Source of the DNA: Phycisphaerae bacterium
GTDB taxonomy: Bacteria; Planctomycetota; Phycisphaerae; UBA1845
Length of the DNA: 40,825 nt
Assembly: GCA_030429365.1 (NCBI GenBank)
Contig: JAUIEW010000012.1
Coordinates: 1-40,825 of the forward strand
Direction of reading: 5' to 3'
The translations under genes were made by a program, and so were the position numbers. The notes under the pieces were generated by a model that made no database searches, was not told the DNA's origin, and saw only the letters and a program-made list of their open reading frames with translations. Shown one piece after another: positions 33,201 through 40,825 of the stretch (positions are counted from its first letter, which is position 1; every line of letters begins with the position of its first letter).

Positions 33201-35198
33201 TTACTTTTGCTTCTCCTCCGGCAAGTCGGCCAGCACGACTTCGATCATGATGTAGAAGTGATAGTCGTCGTCGGCAATCTCGCCGGTGATCGGGTCCTTG
33301 GTTTTGGGGCCAGCTTGTGCTGGGGGCGGCGTGCCACCGCGTCCCCGTCCCTGCCGTCCTTTACCGCCACCGCCACCGGGCTGATGCTCCTGCGCCACCG
33401 TCAATCCGATTCGGTTGATGAAGAACCCCTGTCCCGGTATGCGTCCGGTCTTGCGCAGCGTGCGGACGAACTCGTTGTTGACGAAGAGACCCTTTTCCTT
33501 GGCTTGGGTTCCGCCGAGTTTCTGGTGCGGGGCGTACCCGCGCAATTCGACGATGAACCCCGGGCGCTTCTCGCCACCTTTTTTCTCGTAGATCTTGATG
33601 CTCTCTTCGGAGTAGTCGCCCTCGATGATGGTTGCGCTGTCAATATCCGGTTCATACTTGGAGGAGAACGACTGAATGAAGATCTCGTTGCGTTTGTCCC
33701 TGGACAGACCCGCCGTCTTAATCGCTTGCACATACTCGTCAGCGTCGGTGGTGGCTTGGATCTCGTCCGAGGGCGCAGGCAATGCCGCGTGAATCGCCGA
33801 AAGGACTTTGATCCAGACCGTTCGGTTGGCCAGCAGCTTCTCGATGGTCTCCGCTTTCTTGATCTCAGCTGAGCCCTGCGAATTGAGGCGCCCGTACTGA
33901 CTCTTCAGCGAACTCGCCGCAGCGGAGATGAGTTTTCCGTATGGCCGCGGCGGTAAATCGGGCGGGTTTAAGATTGTGCCCCATGCGGAATCTTCTGTGA
34001 CCGTTGGCGGTTGGCCCGAGTTGGCTTCGAGCGTTTTGCGGTCGGTCATTCCCCGGAACCAGACGACGCCAGCCGTCAGGAGCAAGCAAGCGGCTGCGGC
34101 TGCCAGGAATGGACGCTTCTTTTTCCACGCCGATGCCAACGCAATTTCGGGCGGGAGCAGGTTGCTCGTGACCTTGCCGAGGTTGAATCCCTGAAGCGCG
34201 AGCCCGTAGGCCACGCTGTAGTTGGACGCATCGCCCGCGCTGCCTTCGTTGCTTGGAATCCTGATCTTGGTGTAATTGTCGATCTTGATCAGGTCGAGTT
34301 GCAAATTCTGCTTGATGTACTTCTGCAACCCCGGCAGCTTGAACGCATTGCCCATGCCGTAAACTTTGCCGATGTCCACGTCGCGGTGGGTGGCTGTGTA
34401 GTAACCAACCGAACGCTGGAGTTCCTGCACGAGGTCGGCGAACACCGGTCGCATCGCCTGGAAAATCTGGCGGGCATACTTGCTGGTCGCCGCAGTTCGC
34501 TTGAGCGTCTCCGCTTTGGAGAACGAAAGTTTGAATGCCTTGACCAGCGCTTCAGTGAAGTTGTTTCCGCCGAGTTGGATCGAGCGCGTCCAAAGCGATG
34601 ATTCCGTGCCGATGATCAGGTCCGTGCTTTCGGTGCCGATGTCGACGATGACCGTGGCTTTTTCGCCGACCAAGCCGTCAAAGTGCATGGCGTTAAAGGC
34701 AGCCAATGGAGCGGCTTGCACTGCGTGGGCTTCGATGCCCTGCGAATCGAAGTGCACCAGGTGGTCGCGGATGAGCTCGCGCTTGATCGCGAAGATGCCA
34801 ACTTCGACATCGGGATTGCCTTCGGCTTCGAACACCTGATAGTCCCAGACGACTTCGTCCATGTCGAAGGGGATCTGCTGGTCGGCTTCGTAGCGGACGA
34901 TGTCGGGGATCTTCTTTTTGTTTTCGACGGGCGGGAGTTTGCTGAACCGTGCGAGGGTTTGCGCCCCGGGCACGCCGATGACGATCTTGTCGTTGGTGAT
35001 GTCGTTCTTGGCGAGGAACTTCTCCAGCGCAGACGACCACAGGGCGTCGGGATCGGCGTCTTGCTGCGACATGATCTTGGAATGTTCGATGTAGTCGGTG
35101 CTGACGACTTCCACGCCGTCACCCGCCGCCCGGAGGCGAACGGCTTTGAATGCTGATTTACCGACGTCGATTCCCCAAACCGTCTGCGGGCCTGCCAT
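33201..35198 (-). CDS. PilM-PilN fusion, type IV pilus / secretion platform protein
   Basis: 665 residues. Residues ~5-340 are a PilM actin-like ATPase domain: phosphate loop WGIDVGKSAFKAV, KLPPVENKKKIPDIVRYEADQQIPFD, VIVDIGTESTDLIIG and the late VYGMGNAFKLPGLQKYI. Residues 346-352 read NLLPPEI, matching the NLLP motif with which PilN binds PilM, followed at once by a basic stretch and a membrane helix (364-381). The rest would be the periplasmic PilN-like part, with a Gly/Arg-rich low-complexity segment near residues 605-625. In most bacteria PilM and PilN are separate. It heads an operon with a PilO-like protein, a large bitopic protein and a PDZ protein, and may work with the GspE/PilB ATPase at 10958-12640. 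Confidence 0.82.
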   Translation of the reverse strand: MAGPQTVWGIDVGKSAFKAVRLRAAGDGVEVVSTDYIEHSKIMSQQDADPDALWSSALEKFLAKNDITNDKIVIGVPGAQTLARFSKLPPVENKKKIPDIVRYEADQQIPFDMDEVVWDYQVFEAEGNPDVEVGIFAIKRELIRDHLVHFDSQGIEAHAVQAAPLAAFNAMHFDGLVGEKATVIVDIGTESTDLIIGTESSLWTRSIQLGGNNFTEALVKAFKLSFSKAETLKRTAATSKYARQIFQAMRPVFADLVQELQRSVGYYTATHRDVDIGKVYGMGNAFKLPGLQKYIKQNLQLDLIKIDNYTKIRIPSNEGSAGDASNYSVAYGLALQGFNLGKVTSNLLPPEIALASAWKKKRPFLAAAAACLLLTAGVVWFRGMTDRKTLEANSGQPPTVTEDSAWGTILNPPDLPPRPYGKLISAAASSLKSQYGRLNSQGSAEIKKAETIEKLLANRTVWIKVLSAIHAALPAPSDEIQATTDADEYVQAIKTAGLSRDKRNEIFIQSFSSKYEPDIDSATIIEGDYSEESIKIYEKKGGEKRPGFIVELRGYAPHQKLGGTQAKEKGLFVNNEFVRTLRKTGRIPGQGFFINRIGLTVAQEHQPGGGGGKGRQGRGRGGTPPPAQAGPKTKDPITGEIADDDYHFYIMIEVVLADLPEEKQK

Positions 35199-35283
35199 CG
35201 TTGCGACTCCTGTCGTCCGTCGTGATCGGTGCGGTTGAAGTGAGACTCAAGCCACCCGTTGTGCGCATCAGATCACGGTGCGG

Positions 35284-35313
35284 TTGCCATTCTTGCGGCG
35301 GTTCTGCTACATT
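35284..35313 (+). promoter_or_regulatory. Promoter candidate for mtaB with almost no leader
   Basis: TTGCCA (35284-35289), an 18-base spacer and TACATT (35308-35313). Start of transcription would fall within a few bases of the ATG at 35323. The divergent PilMN operon starts at 35198; its own promoter is not obvious. Confidence 0.35.
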
Positions 35314-35322
35314 TTCTCTGCA

Positions 35323-36915
35323 ATGGGAGCTAAGTATCGGTTAACCACGCTGGGCTGTAAAGTCAATCAATACGAGACGGAGCAAGTGCGCGAACTGCTC
35401 GAGTCGTTTGGCATGACGCCAGCCGCCAAGGGTGAAGATGCCGATCTTGCCATCGTCAACACGTGTGCGGTGACATGCAGCGCGACTGCAAGAAGTCGGC
35501 AGGCACTTCGTCGATCGTCCAAAAAGGGTGCGACACCCACCATCGCCATCGGCTGCTATGCGTCAGCCGAACCCGACGCCATTCGCCAGATCCCCGGGGT
35601 GACGCAGGTCCTGGGGCACGAAACAGAAACTCTCAGTGCAATCCGTCAAGCCGTGGTTGATCGGTTTGGTGAACCCGAGGTCGTTTCGATTGATCGAGGG
35701 CGGGCAAGTCAGCCCACAGAGGTTGATGACGATTTCGAGCCGTTCGCGGAACCGCTTGTGCCGGTGGGGCTTCGCCTCAAATCCCGAATCGAGCAGGCTC
35801 CCCCCAGATCGACCGAAACGAGGCGAACCCAACCGGGAAAGCCATCTCCTACTAACAGCTATAGTATTGTGCGTGCGCTGCCCATAGTCAATGCAGAAGC
35901 CGATTTTTCGGGGTCAAATTCGGGGTCGGGGGTGGCTGACGTGTCTGAGCCGGTTCCCGATTTTCTGCCGGTTCGCGAGTTTTCGACCCGGACGCGGGCG
36001 TTTTTAAAGATTCAGGACGGGTGCGATGCGTCGTGTACCTATTGCATCATCCCGAAATTGCGGTCGCGGTTGAATTGGAAGCCGATCGACGTTGCGGTGC
36101 GGGAGGCTGAGGGGTTGGTGGCCGCTGGTCATCGCGAGATTGTTCTCACGGGGATTTTTCTGGGGGCGTACGGTCGCGAGACGGCGATCCGCAAGCGCTT
36201 TGTGCCCGGTCCGTCACCGTTGGCTGGCCTTGTTGATGCGCTGGCGAAGGTGGATGGGTTGGCGCGCTTGCGCCTTTCGAGCCTTGAGCCGGGCGATCTG
36301 GATGATGAGTTGTTGGGTGTCATCGCGCGACACTCCAATTGCGTGCCGCATTTTCACCTGCCGCTTCAGCATGCGAGCGATGCGATCCTGCGCCGCATGA
36401 ATCGTCAGTATACGTCCGATGCGTTTGTGGACATGATCGATCGGGTCAACAAGGCGCTGGATAGGCCAGCGATCTCGACGGATATCATCGTTGGTTTTCC
36501 GGGTGAGACCGACGCGATGTTTGAAGAGACGATGGCGATGGCCGGCTATGCGAAGTTCTGCAAGATTCACGCCTTCCCCTTCAGCCCCAGACCCGGGACA
36601 GCCGCTGCCCGTTGGCCCAAAGACTTTGTGCACCAAGGCACGGTCAAAGAGCGGATGAACACGCTGGGAGAACTGGAGCAGCAGTTGGCCCACGACTACA
36701 CCCGCCAGTTCGAAGGCGAAACGCTCCGCGTCATCGTGGAAAACGCCAAGAGCCCGGAAGGCAAAAGCAATTCAAATGAAACCCCAATCGCAGTAGGCCG
36801 CTGTGACCGATACTTCGAAGTGAACTTCGAAGCCCAAGAAAGCAAACCCGGCGACGTCGTGCAAGTAAGAATCGACCGGGTATCAGAACGCCGAGTCCAC
36901 GGTTCGATCGCGTAG
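35323..36915 (+). CDS. mtaB: tRNA (t6A37) methylthiotransferase MtaB, with interdomain insertion
   Basis: 530 residues from the ATG at 35323. The MTTase N-terminal domain carries the three cluster Cys: Cys12 in TLGCKVNQYE (the MtaB/YqeV type opening), Cys48 in NTCAVT and Cys78 in GCYASAEP. The radical-SAM domain has Cys234, Cys238 and Cys241 in CDASCTYCIIP, and a TRAM-like tail follows (~470-530). It adds a methylthio group to t6A at position 37 of ANN-decoding tRNAs. Family members are about 430-450 residues; here residues ~125-220 form an extra, proline- and serine-rich, apparently disordered insertion between the two cluster domains. A longer frame from 35278 covers the promoter. The TAG stop lies inside the repeat arm at 36912-36929. 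Confidence 0.9.
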   Translation: MGAKYRLTTLGCKVNQYETEQVRELLESFGMTPAAKGEDADLAIVNTCAVTCSATARSRQALRRSSKKGATPTIAIGCYASAEPDAIRQIPGVTQVLGHETETLSAIRQAVVDRFGEPEVVSIDRGRASQPTEVDDDFEPFAEPLVPVGLRLKSRIEQAPPRSTETRRTQPGKPSPTNSYSIVRALPIVNAEADFSGSNSGSGVADVSEPVPDFLPVREFSTRTRAFLKIQDGCDASCTYCIIPKLRSRLNWKPIDVAVREAEGLVAAGHREIVLTGIFLGAYGRETAIRKRFVPGPSPLAGLVDALAKVDGLARLRLSSLEPGDLDDELLGVIARHSNCVPHFHLPLQHASDAILRRMNRQYTSDAFVDMIDRVNKALDRPAISTDIIVGFPGETDAMFEETMAMAGYAKFCKIHAFPFSPRPGTAAARWPKDFVHQGTVKERMNTLGELEQQLAHDYTRQFEGETLRVIVENAKSPEGKSNSNETPIAVGRCDRYFEVNFEAQESKPGDVVQVRIDRVSERRVHGSIA

Positions 36916-36929
36916 GGTCCGCTGTGCGG
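36912..36929. repeat. Repeat arm overlapping the mtaB stop codon
   Basis: An 18-base arm (GTAGGGTCCGCTGTGCGG) is reverse-complementary at 17 of 18 positions to 37365-37382. The TAG at 36913-36915 is the mtaB stop. The two arms flank the small gene at 36974-37303. Confidence 0.65.
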
Positions 36930-36973
36930 CTCCTAAATAAACTTCATGCGCCAAGTAAGAACACCGGTGCCGA

Positions 36974-37303
36974 ATGAGTGTCCACAACACATTAACCGCA
37001 AGATTCGCATGCCCTCGGTGTGGCGAGACTGGGGCAATCGAGGTCGAGACCTATCTTGGTTTCGGGAATCTCATTGCTTATGAAATAGGAAGCCGCGTTC
37101 GCTGGGTGGAGGGTAATGTTGCGCCAAAGAATGGCGGAAGACCCACTGGTGGGAACATGGATGGCGAGGGTTATGCCGAGTGCCCACTCTGTGCAAAGGA
37201 CTTTTGGGTGAAGATCGTGGTTCGGTCAGACGTGATTGAGAGGATTGAACCAGATACGGAAAGAATGCCATACATTTCGGATGAGCAGGCCAGATATGAA
37301 TAA
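36974..37303 (+). CDS. Small zinc-ribbon protein of unknown function
   Basis: 109 residues. Two CxxC pairs, CPRCGETG (residues ~13-20) and CPLCAKDF (~70-77), make a classic four-Cys zinc ribbon with a ~55-residue insert. The protein is soluble with an acidic C-terminus. I do not recognise a family. It lies between inverted repeat arms at 36912 and 37365 and is slightly AT-richer than mtaB. It could have been carried in with the repeat or simply have repeats on both sides. Confidence 0.65.
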   Translation: MSVHNTLTARFACPRCGETGAIEVETYLGFGNLIAYEIGSRVRWVEGNVAPKNGGRPTGGNMDGEGYAECPLCAKDFWVKIVVRSDVIERIEPDTERMPYISDEQARYE

Positions 37304-37314
37304 GGGAAGTTCTC

Positions 37315-37382
37315 GCAGGGTCGGCTGTGCGAAGCGATATCAATCGCAGGAATCATAAGCTGGCCCGCATAGCGGACCCTAC
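37315..37382. repeat. Palindromic repeat element after the zinc-ribbon gene
   Basis: The left arm 37315-37331 and right arm 37366-37382 are reverse complements at about 14 of 17 positions. The right arm is also the partner of the arm at 36912-36929. It is the same family in both places. It lies between converging genes (zinc-ribbon protein and the small membrane protein at 37399-37617) and could also act as a transcription barrier. Confidence 0.65.
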
Positions 37383-37398
37383 TGGGCGCGATTGTTGG

Positions 37399-37617
37399 TT
37401 ACTTCTTTTCATCTTGGCCGGCTTCTATGATTCTTTCTATTTCTTCTGCGGTCATGCCTCGCTCTACCATGGAGCGTTTTAGTTCGTTTTTGGATTTGGT
37501 TCTTTCGACCTGGGACCAGATGACGCCAATGATGACCGTCATGCCCGTAAGGCAACCCATGACGATGGCGATCTGCGGAAACTGAAACAGCGACGACCAG
37601 AACGACGTAGCCAGCAT
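37399..37617 (-). CDS. Small single-pass membrane protein
   Basis: 72 residues. One membrane helix (~16-34, AIVMGCLTGMTVIIGVIWS) is followed by a charged cytoplasmic-type helix containing KNELKRSMVERGMTAEEIERIIEAG. The MVERGMTAEEIERII segment resembles short helical tails seen in small envelope-stress proteins (PspB-like appearance), but it is too short to assign. It has no obvious operon partner; the polyferredoxin gene on the same strand ends at 37773, upstream of it by 155 bases. Confidence 0.65.
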   Translation of the reverse strand: MLATSFWSSLFQFPQIAIVMGCLTGMTVIIGVIWSQVERTKSKNELKRSMVERGMTAEEIERIIEAGQDEKK

Positions 37618-37772
37618 TTAGAACCCTCCAAGATTGTCAGCGCCGCGCGGCGGCCGGACAGCCCGACCACCCACCCACGACGCTCATCTTCATATTCGCA
37701 GCTTTGGGCAATTTATTTTAGCGCGGTTGTTTGTGCCACTGTTTGGCGTTTTTTTGCTTTATTCGTGCTCTC

Positions 37773-39773
37773 TTACGGTTGAGTCGTCTCGTGCTGCAGC
37801 TTTCTCAGGAAGGCCTGGGCGTGCGCATCGTTGGGGTCCAGTTGGGTGGCGCGCTCGGCTTCTTTGAGTGCATTGGTAAGGTCGCCCTTCATGTAGTAGG
37901 CGACGGCCAAGTTGTATTGGGCTTTGGTAAATGCCGGTTCGATTTCCATGGCGGCTTGCAGTTGCTCGATGGCCTCGTCGAACAGTTGGGCGTTCAGCAG
38001 CAGGAGGGCGAGTTGTTCGCGGGCCTGGGCCAACTGGGGGTTAAGTTCGATCGCTTTCCTCAGATGCTCGTCGGCGTTTGCGAATTGTCGCATTTCCAGC
38101 GCGAGCCCTCCAAGATAATAGTGGACCTGGGCATCGTTCGGCGCGTGTTCGAGGATGTGTTTGAAGTGCTCGATCGCTTCTCTTGTGCGGCCTGCATCGC
38201 AGAGGACTTGGCCGATCTCGCGTTCGGCATTGTGCAGCGAGTGGTCGAGTTCGACCGCGCGTTGCATGCTGGCGATGGCGTCGTCGTGTTGGCCGCGTTT
38301 GCGCAACACGCGACCAAGCTGAAGGTGAAACGCGGCGACTTGTGGGTTGGCTTCGACGGCGCTGCGGGCGGTTTGTTCGGCTGTCGCGACGTCGCCATTT
38401 AGCATGTGCAGCCAGGTCAACTTGTAGTCGGTGTCGGGGAATTTGATCAGTCCCCAGTTCGTTGCCTTGGCGAAATGCCGAATCGCTTCGTCGCGATGGC
38501 GGGCGACAACGGGGTTGAGATTTGCTTGTGGGTTGAACTGCGGTGACCAGGCGCGATCACCAACGCCGGTTCGATCGAAGTGCCAGGTTGCGGCATAGTG
38601 TTGATACTGGACGGCTGCGTTGTGCGCGGTGGCGACAAGGAGCAATCCGGCGCACGCGAGAAAACCCTTGCCTGCGAGGGTGGATTGGCCGGTGCGTTTG
38701 AGTATGAGGTTTTGAAACGAGACGTCGGCTCTTCGAAGCATGCGTACGAACTGCAACAGCACGAACGCGAACATGCACGAGATGCCGGCAGACATGAGGA
38801 ATGGGAAGCGGCCATAAAGTCCCCACCACGCAAAGAGGAACAGGCCAAACCCGCCGACCAAAACGAGCTCTTCGATCCACGGTAGCATGGACGGTTTGTC
38901 GGTGTCAGCGTCGGGTTTACGCGGGGCGGCGCCGACGGCGATCGGTCCGAATCCGAAACTCAGTGCGGATGTCGGGCACGATGAGATGCAGTCGGCGCAC
39001 TTCATGCACCCGGGGTCGACGACCATCCCGTATTTGCAGACTTCTTCCGCGACGCGCACGTTGGACCCGCACGCTTTCGTGCACTCGCCCGATTGCACGC
39101 ATGAGTCGCTGACGCGGACGCGCAGGGGCGACGCTTTTTCAACGACGGCAAACACGCCGCCATACGGGCAGGCATAGGTGCAAAAGCCTTTGTTGCCGAG
39201 GAAGTAGACCACGCTGAATCCGGCGACGGTGAGCGTGAGGATCGCGAACACCCAGCCGGGGAACGTCTCCCAGAAGTGTTCGGTTGTGAATGCACCAGAC
39301 AGTTGGGGGATGAAGTCGACGCGCCCGGGTTCAGCGATGGCTAAATACCAGCGGTAGATGACCGGCCATGCGAACATGTAGATCGCCATCCCGAGCGGGA
39401 CGAGCATCAGCAGGCGCGAGCGCAGCGGTTTCGGCTGGATACCGATGCGTTTGAGCAGCCAGCCGCAGAGGTCCTGATAGGCGACGAAGTGGCACGCCCA
39501 CCCGCAGACGAAGCGGCCAAAGATGAGCGTCAGCAGGATGGAGATTGAAAAGAAGATAAACCCGGCATTGATCGCGCCGGTCTTGAGCGTCTCCATGGAT
39601 TCTGACGGCTCGACGGGTGTGATGGTGCGCCCGTACTTGAGCCAGTAGGCGATGTGCAGAAGCATGAGCACGTGCACGGTGATGAGCGACGTCATCCGCC
39701 ACTTGCCCGCGCGGGTGACGGGTCGGCGTGGCGGCTGGGCGACGGTTAACGGGATGTTGGTGCGTTTGCTCAT
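37773..39773 (-). CDS. Membrane polyferredoxin fused to C-terminal TPR repeats
   Basis: 666 residues. The N-terminal half is a NapH/CcoG-like membrane ferredoxin with helices near residues 27-45, 70-88, 120-140 and 172-192. It has the motifs FVCGWACHFVAYQDLCGW (87-105) and FCTYACPYGG (198-206). Two 4Fe-4S groups follow, the first using Cys225, Cys231, Cys235 and Cys246 and the second Cys256, Cys259, Cys262 and Cys266 (GCMKCADCISSCPTSAL). More helices lie at ~300-345 and ~370-385. Residues ~420-655 are about seven TPR units (for example AIASMQRAVELD, AREQLALLLLNAQLFDEAIEQLQAAMEIEP). It would pass electrons at the membrane while the TPRs bind a partner protein. The redox partner is unknown. Confidence 0.85.
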   Translation of the reverse strand: MSKRTNIPLTVAQPPRRPVTRAGKWRMTSLITVHVLMLLHIAYWLKYGRTITPVEPSESMETLKTGAINAGFIFFSISILLTLIFGRFVCGWACHFVAYQDLCGWLLKRIGIQPKPLRSRLLMLVPLGMAIYMFAWPVIYRWYLAIAEPGRVDFIPQLSGAFTTEHFWETFPGWVFAILTLTVAGFSVVYFLGNKGFCTYACPYGGVFAVVEKASPLRVRVSDSCVQSGECTKACGSNVRVAEEVCKYGMVVDPGCMKCADCISSCPTSALSFGFGPIAVGAAPRKPDADTDKPSMLPWIEELVLVGGFGLFLFAWWGLYGRFPFLMSAGISCMFAFVLLQFVRMLRRADVSFQNLILKRTGQSTLAGKGFLACAGLLLVATAHNAAVQYQHYAATWHFDRTGVGDRAWSPQFNPQANLNPVVARHRDEAIRHFAKATNWGLIKFPDTDYKLTWLHMLNGDVATAEQTARSAVEANPQVAAFHLQLGRVLRKRGQHDDAIASMQRAVELDHSLHNAEREIGQVLCDAGRTREAIEHFKHILEHAPNDAQVHYYLGGLALEMRQFANADEHLRKAIELNPQLAQAREQLALLLLNAQLFDEAIEQLQAAMEIEPAFTKAQYNLAVAYYMKGDLTNALKEAERATQLDPNDAHAQAFLRKLQHETTQP

Positions 39774-39796
39774 TGCTTAAATCAGTATATCGCCAG

Positions 39797-39833
39797 AAAA
39801 AAAGCGAGCCGCCACATTTCTGTGACGGCCCGC
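39797..39833 (-). terminator. Rho-independent terminator of the modular secreted protein gene
   Basis: A stem of about 13 bp with mismatches joins 39804-39816 and 39821-39833 around a 4-base loop. On the minus strand it is followed by seven U (39797-39803). It lies between the end of the 39880-40825 gene and the start of the polyferredoxin gene. Confidence 0.85.
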
Positions 39834-39879
39834 GGATTGGTGCAGATTTGTGTTCGTCTATGTTGAGGCAGACGACACG

Positions 39880-40825
39880 TTACGGGACGACCGTGCAGCC
39901 GCCGGCTTGCGAATCCGGGCCGGTCATTGCGGTCAATGCGGCGTAGTCGCTGCCGTCCACGTCGCCATCGCCATCGGTATCAAAGCAGGCGCAACCCGCC
40001 GGGAAGACCTGCGGTCCGCTGCCGATGTCGCCGGTGAAACACTGCTGCATCTTCATGTAGTCGGCGAGGTCGATGTCGCAGTCGCCGTCACCATCGCCCG
40101 ACGTCGTCGAGCAGGTTTCGCAACCGGCGCCCGAGTTGGTGAGGTTGATGGTTCCTGAGCCCTGCTCGTTACCGCTCCAGCCACCGACACGCAGCAGGTA
40201 GCTTTGTCCGGCAACGACCGGTGCTTCGAGAAGTGACGTGAATCCGGAACATCCGGGGCCGTCATCGTTGCACGCGAGGAAGTTGCCGACGAGGTTGCCG
40301 CAATCGGTGCCTTCGTAGATGACGAGGTCACTGTCGTAGTTGACCGAGTTGCAGGTGCTGGCCGTCAGCGTACCGGTGCATTCGGCATCGTAGATGAACC
40401 AGATGTCGTTGACGGTGACACCGCCATCGCCATCGACCGCACAGGCTGCGTGCGACGGACCATCGGTTGTAGCGCCGACGGTTGAGAACGTGGTCGGGCC
40501 GTCCGCGATCGGTGAGGCGTTGATGCAATCGTCGGCGGTTTCGATGTCGCAGACCTCATTGCAGCCGTCGCCGGGCGTGGTGTTTCCGTCGTCGCATTCT
40601 TCGCCGGGGTCCTGGTTTCCGTCACCGCAGACGGGTGACAGGTCGACGGGGACGATCTTGTAAACGCTGCTGCCCGCGACGATGTACATTTCGCCGAGGC
40701 CATCTTCGCCAAATGCGACGATCGATGAGAGCGCGCCCAACTCGGATGTGCGGTTGGTCTGCTCGGTGACGGTTGTGCCGTCATACTTGATCGAGAAGAT
40801 CCAGTTGCCACAGAAGTCGGCGTAG
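39880..40825 (-). CDS. Secreted sorbosone/glucose-dehydrogenase-like protein with Cys-rich, PPC-like and dockerin-like domains (3' part)
   Basis: The 5' end lies beyond the window; 314 residues are visible. The first ~45 (YADFCGNWIFSIKYDG, then ELGALSSIVAFGEDGLGEMYIV) match the last blade of GSDH-type propellers (family pattern GDYCsGrIw...ISSFGEDxxGElYv). Next comes a DUF4215-type Cys-rich repeat, CGDGNQDPGEECDDGNTTPGDGCNEVC in outline (residues ~58-84). A beta-sandwich of prepeptidase-C-terminal type follows (NDIWFIYDAECTGTL ... DSDLVIYEGTDCG ... SYLLRVGGW). The C-terminus has two dockerin-like calcium loops (DGDGDCDIDLADYMKMQQCF and DTDGDGDVDGSDYAALTAM). The protein is exported; the propeller may oxidise a sugar or simply bind. 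Ends at a strong terminator. PQQ use cannot be judged from this part. Confidence 0.8.
   Translation of the reverse strand, partial: YADFCGNWIFSIKYDGTTVTEQTNRTSELGALSSIVAFGEDGLGEMYIVAGSSVYKIVPVDLSPVCGDGNQDPGEECDDGNTTPGDGCNEVCDIETADDCINASPIADGPTTFSTVGATTDGPSHAACAVDGDGGVTVNDIWFIYDAECTGTLTASTCNSVNYDSDLVIYEGTDCGNLVGNFLACNDDGPGCSGFTSLLEAPVVAGQSYLLRVGGWSGNEQGSGTINLTNSGAGCETCSTTSGDGDGDCDIDLADYMKMQQCFTGDIGSGPQVFPAGCACFDTDGDGDVDGSDYAALTAMTGPDSQAGGCTVVP

Noticed and set aside
1-40825. tRNA, rRNA, CRISPR arrays, integrases or transposase genes
   Set aside because: None seen: no regularly spaced direct repeats, no clover-leaf candidates in gaps, and no recombinase motifs in any real gene.

Overview
The window reads as Planctomycetota chromosome, most likely a Phycisphaerae-like lineage. 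The basis is a PEP-CTERM exported protein, several secreted PQQ-like propeller proteins, a modular secreted protein ending in a dockerin-like repeat, a PilM-type secretion/pilus operon with long lineage-specific partners, and many GTG starts at moderately high GC. This is inference from gene content; there is no rRNA gene to anchor it. The first ~670 bases are GC-richer, carry a truncated outer-membrane porin-like fragment, and stop abruptly at the rpsT terminator, so they may be a foreign or misassembled end.

Layout: 1-670 porin-like fragment; 676-2595 (minus) rpsT and a TPR-like protein; 2824-4347 (plus) the def-fmt pair; 4441-6780 (minus) a small anchored protein, then a HAD phosphatase translationally coupled to an ATP-grasp enzyme; 6915-8195 (plus) cinA; 8210-10752 (minus) a DNA methyltransferase overlapping a GIY-YIG nuclease; 10958-14301 (minus) a GspE/PilB ATPase and an FHA-GAF-SpoIIE phosphatase; 14419-15789 (minus) a secreted esterase; 16049-17423 (plus) a DtxR-type regulator and two small proteins; 17522-18229 (minus) a PEP-CTERM protein; 18563-27587 (plus) a PaaK-like ligase, two exported propeller proteins and a short adenylating enzyme/aldehyde dehydrogenase/iron alcohol dehydrogenase trio; 27807-29207 (plus) a solute-binding lipoprotein; 29298-35198 (minus) a PilMN-led operon; 35323-37303 (plus) mtaB and a small zinc-ribbon protein; 37399-40825 (minus) a small membrane protein, a polyferredoxin-TPR fusion and the 3' part of a sorbosone-dehydrogenase-like modular protein.

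The best candidate for an undescribed system is the methyltransferase/nuclease pair at 8210-10752. Both proteins carry the same ~130-residue domain, which I do not recognise, followed by a GIY-YIG fold. In the nuclease the GIY-YIG catalytic residues are intact. In the methyltransferase the same fold is appended at the C-terminus but the catalytic Arg, Glu and Asn are replaced. The genes overlap by ATGA. The shared module is visibly AT-richer than the methyltransferase core, with a break near 9,880-9,900. This looks like a restriction-modification-type system in which modifier and nuclease share a recognition or dimerisation module.

Other points of interest are a carboxylate-to-aldehyde-to-alcohol reduction cassette, a natural PilM-PilN fusion, a polyferredoxin-TPR fusion, an MtaB with a long interdomain insertion whose stop codon lies in a repeat arm, and several families of intergenic palindromes.
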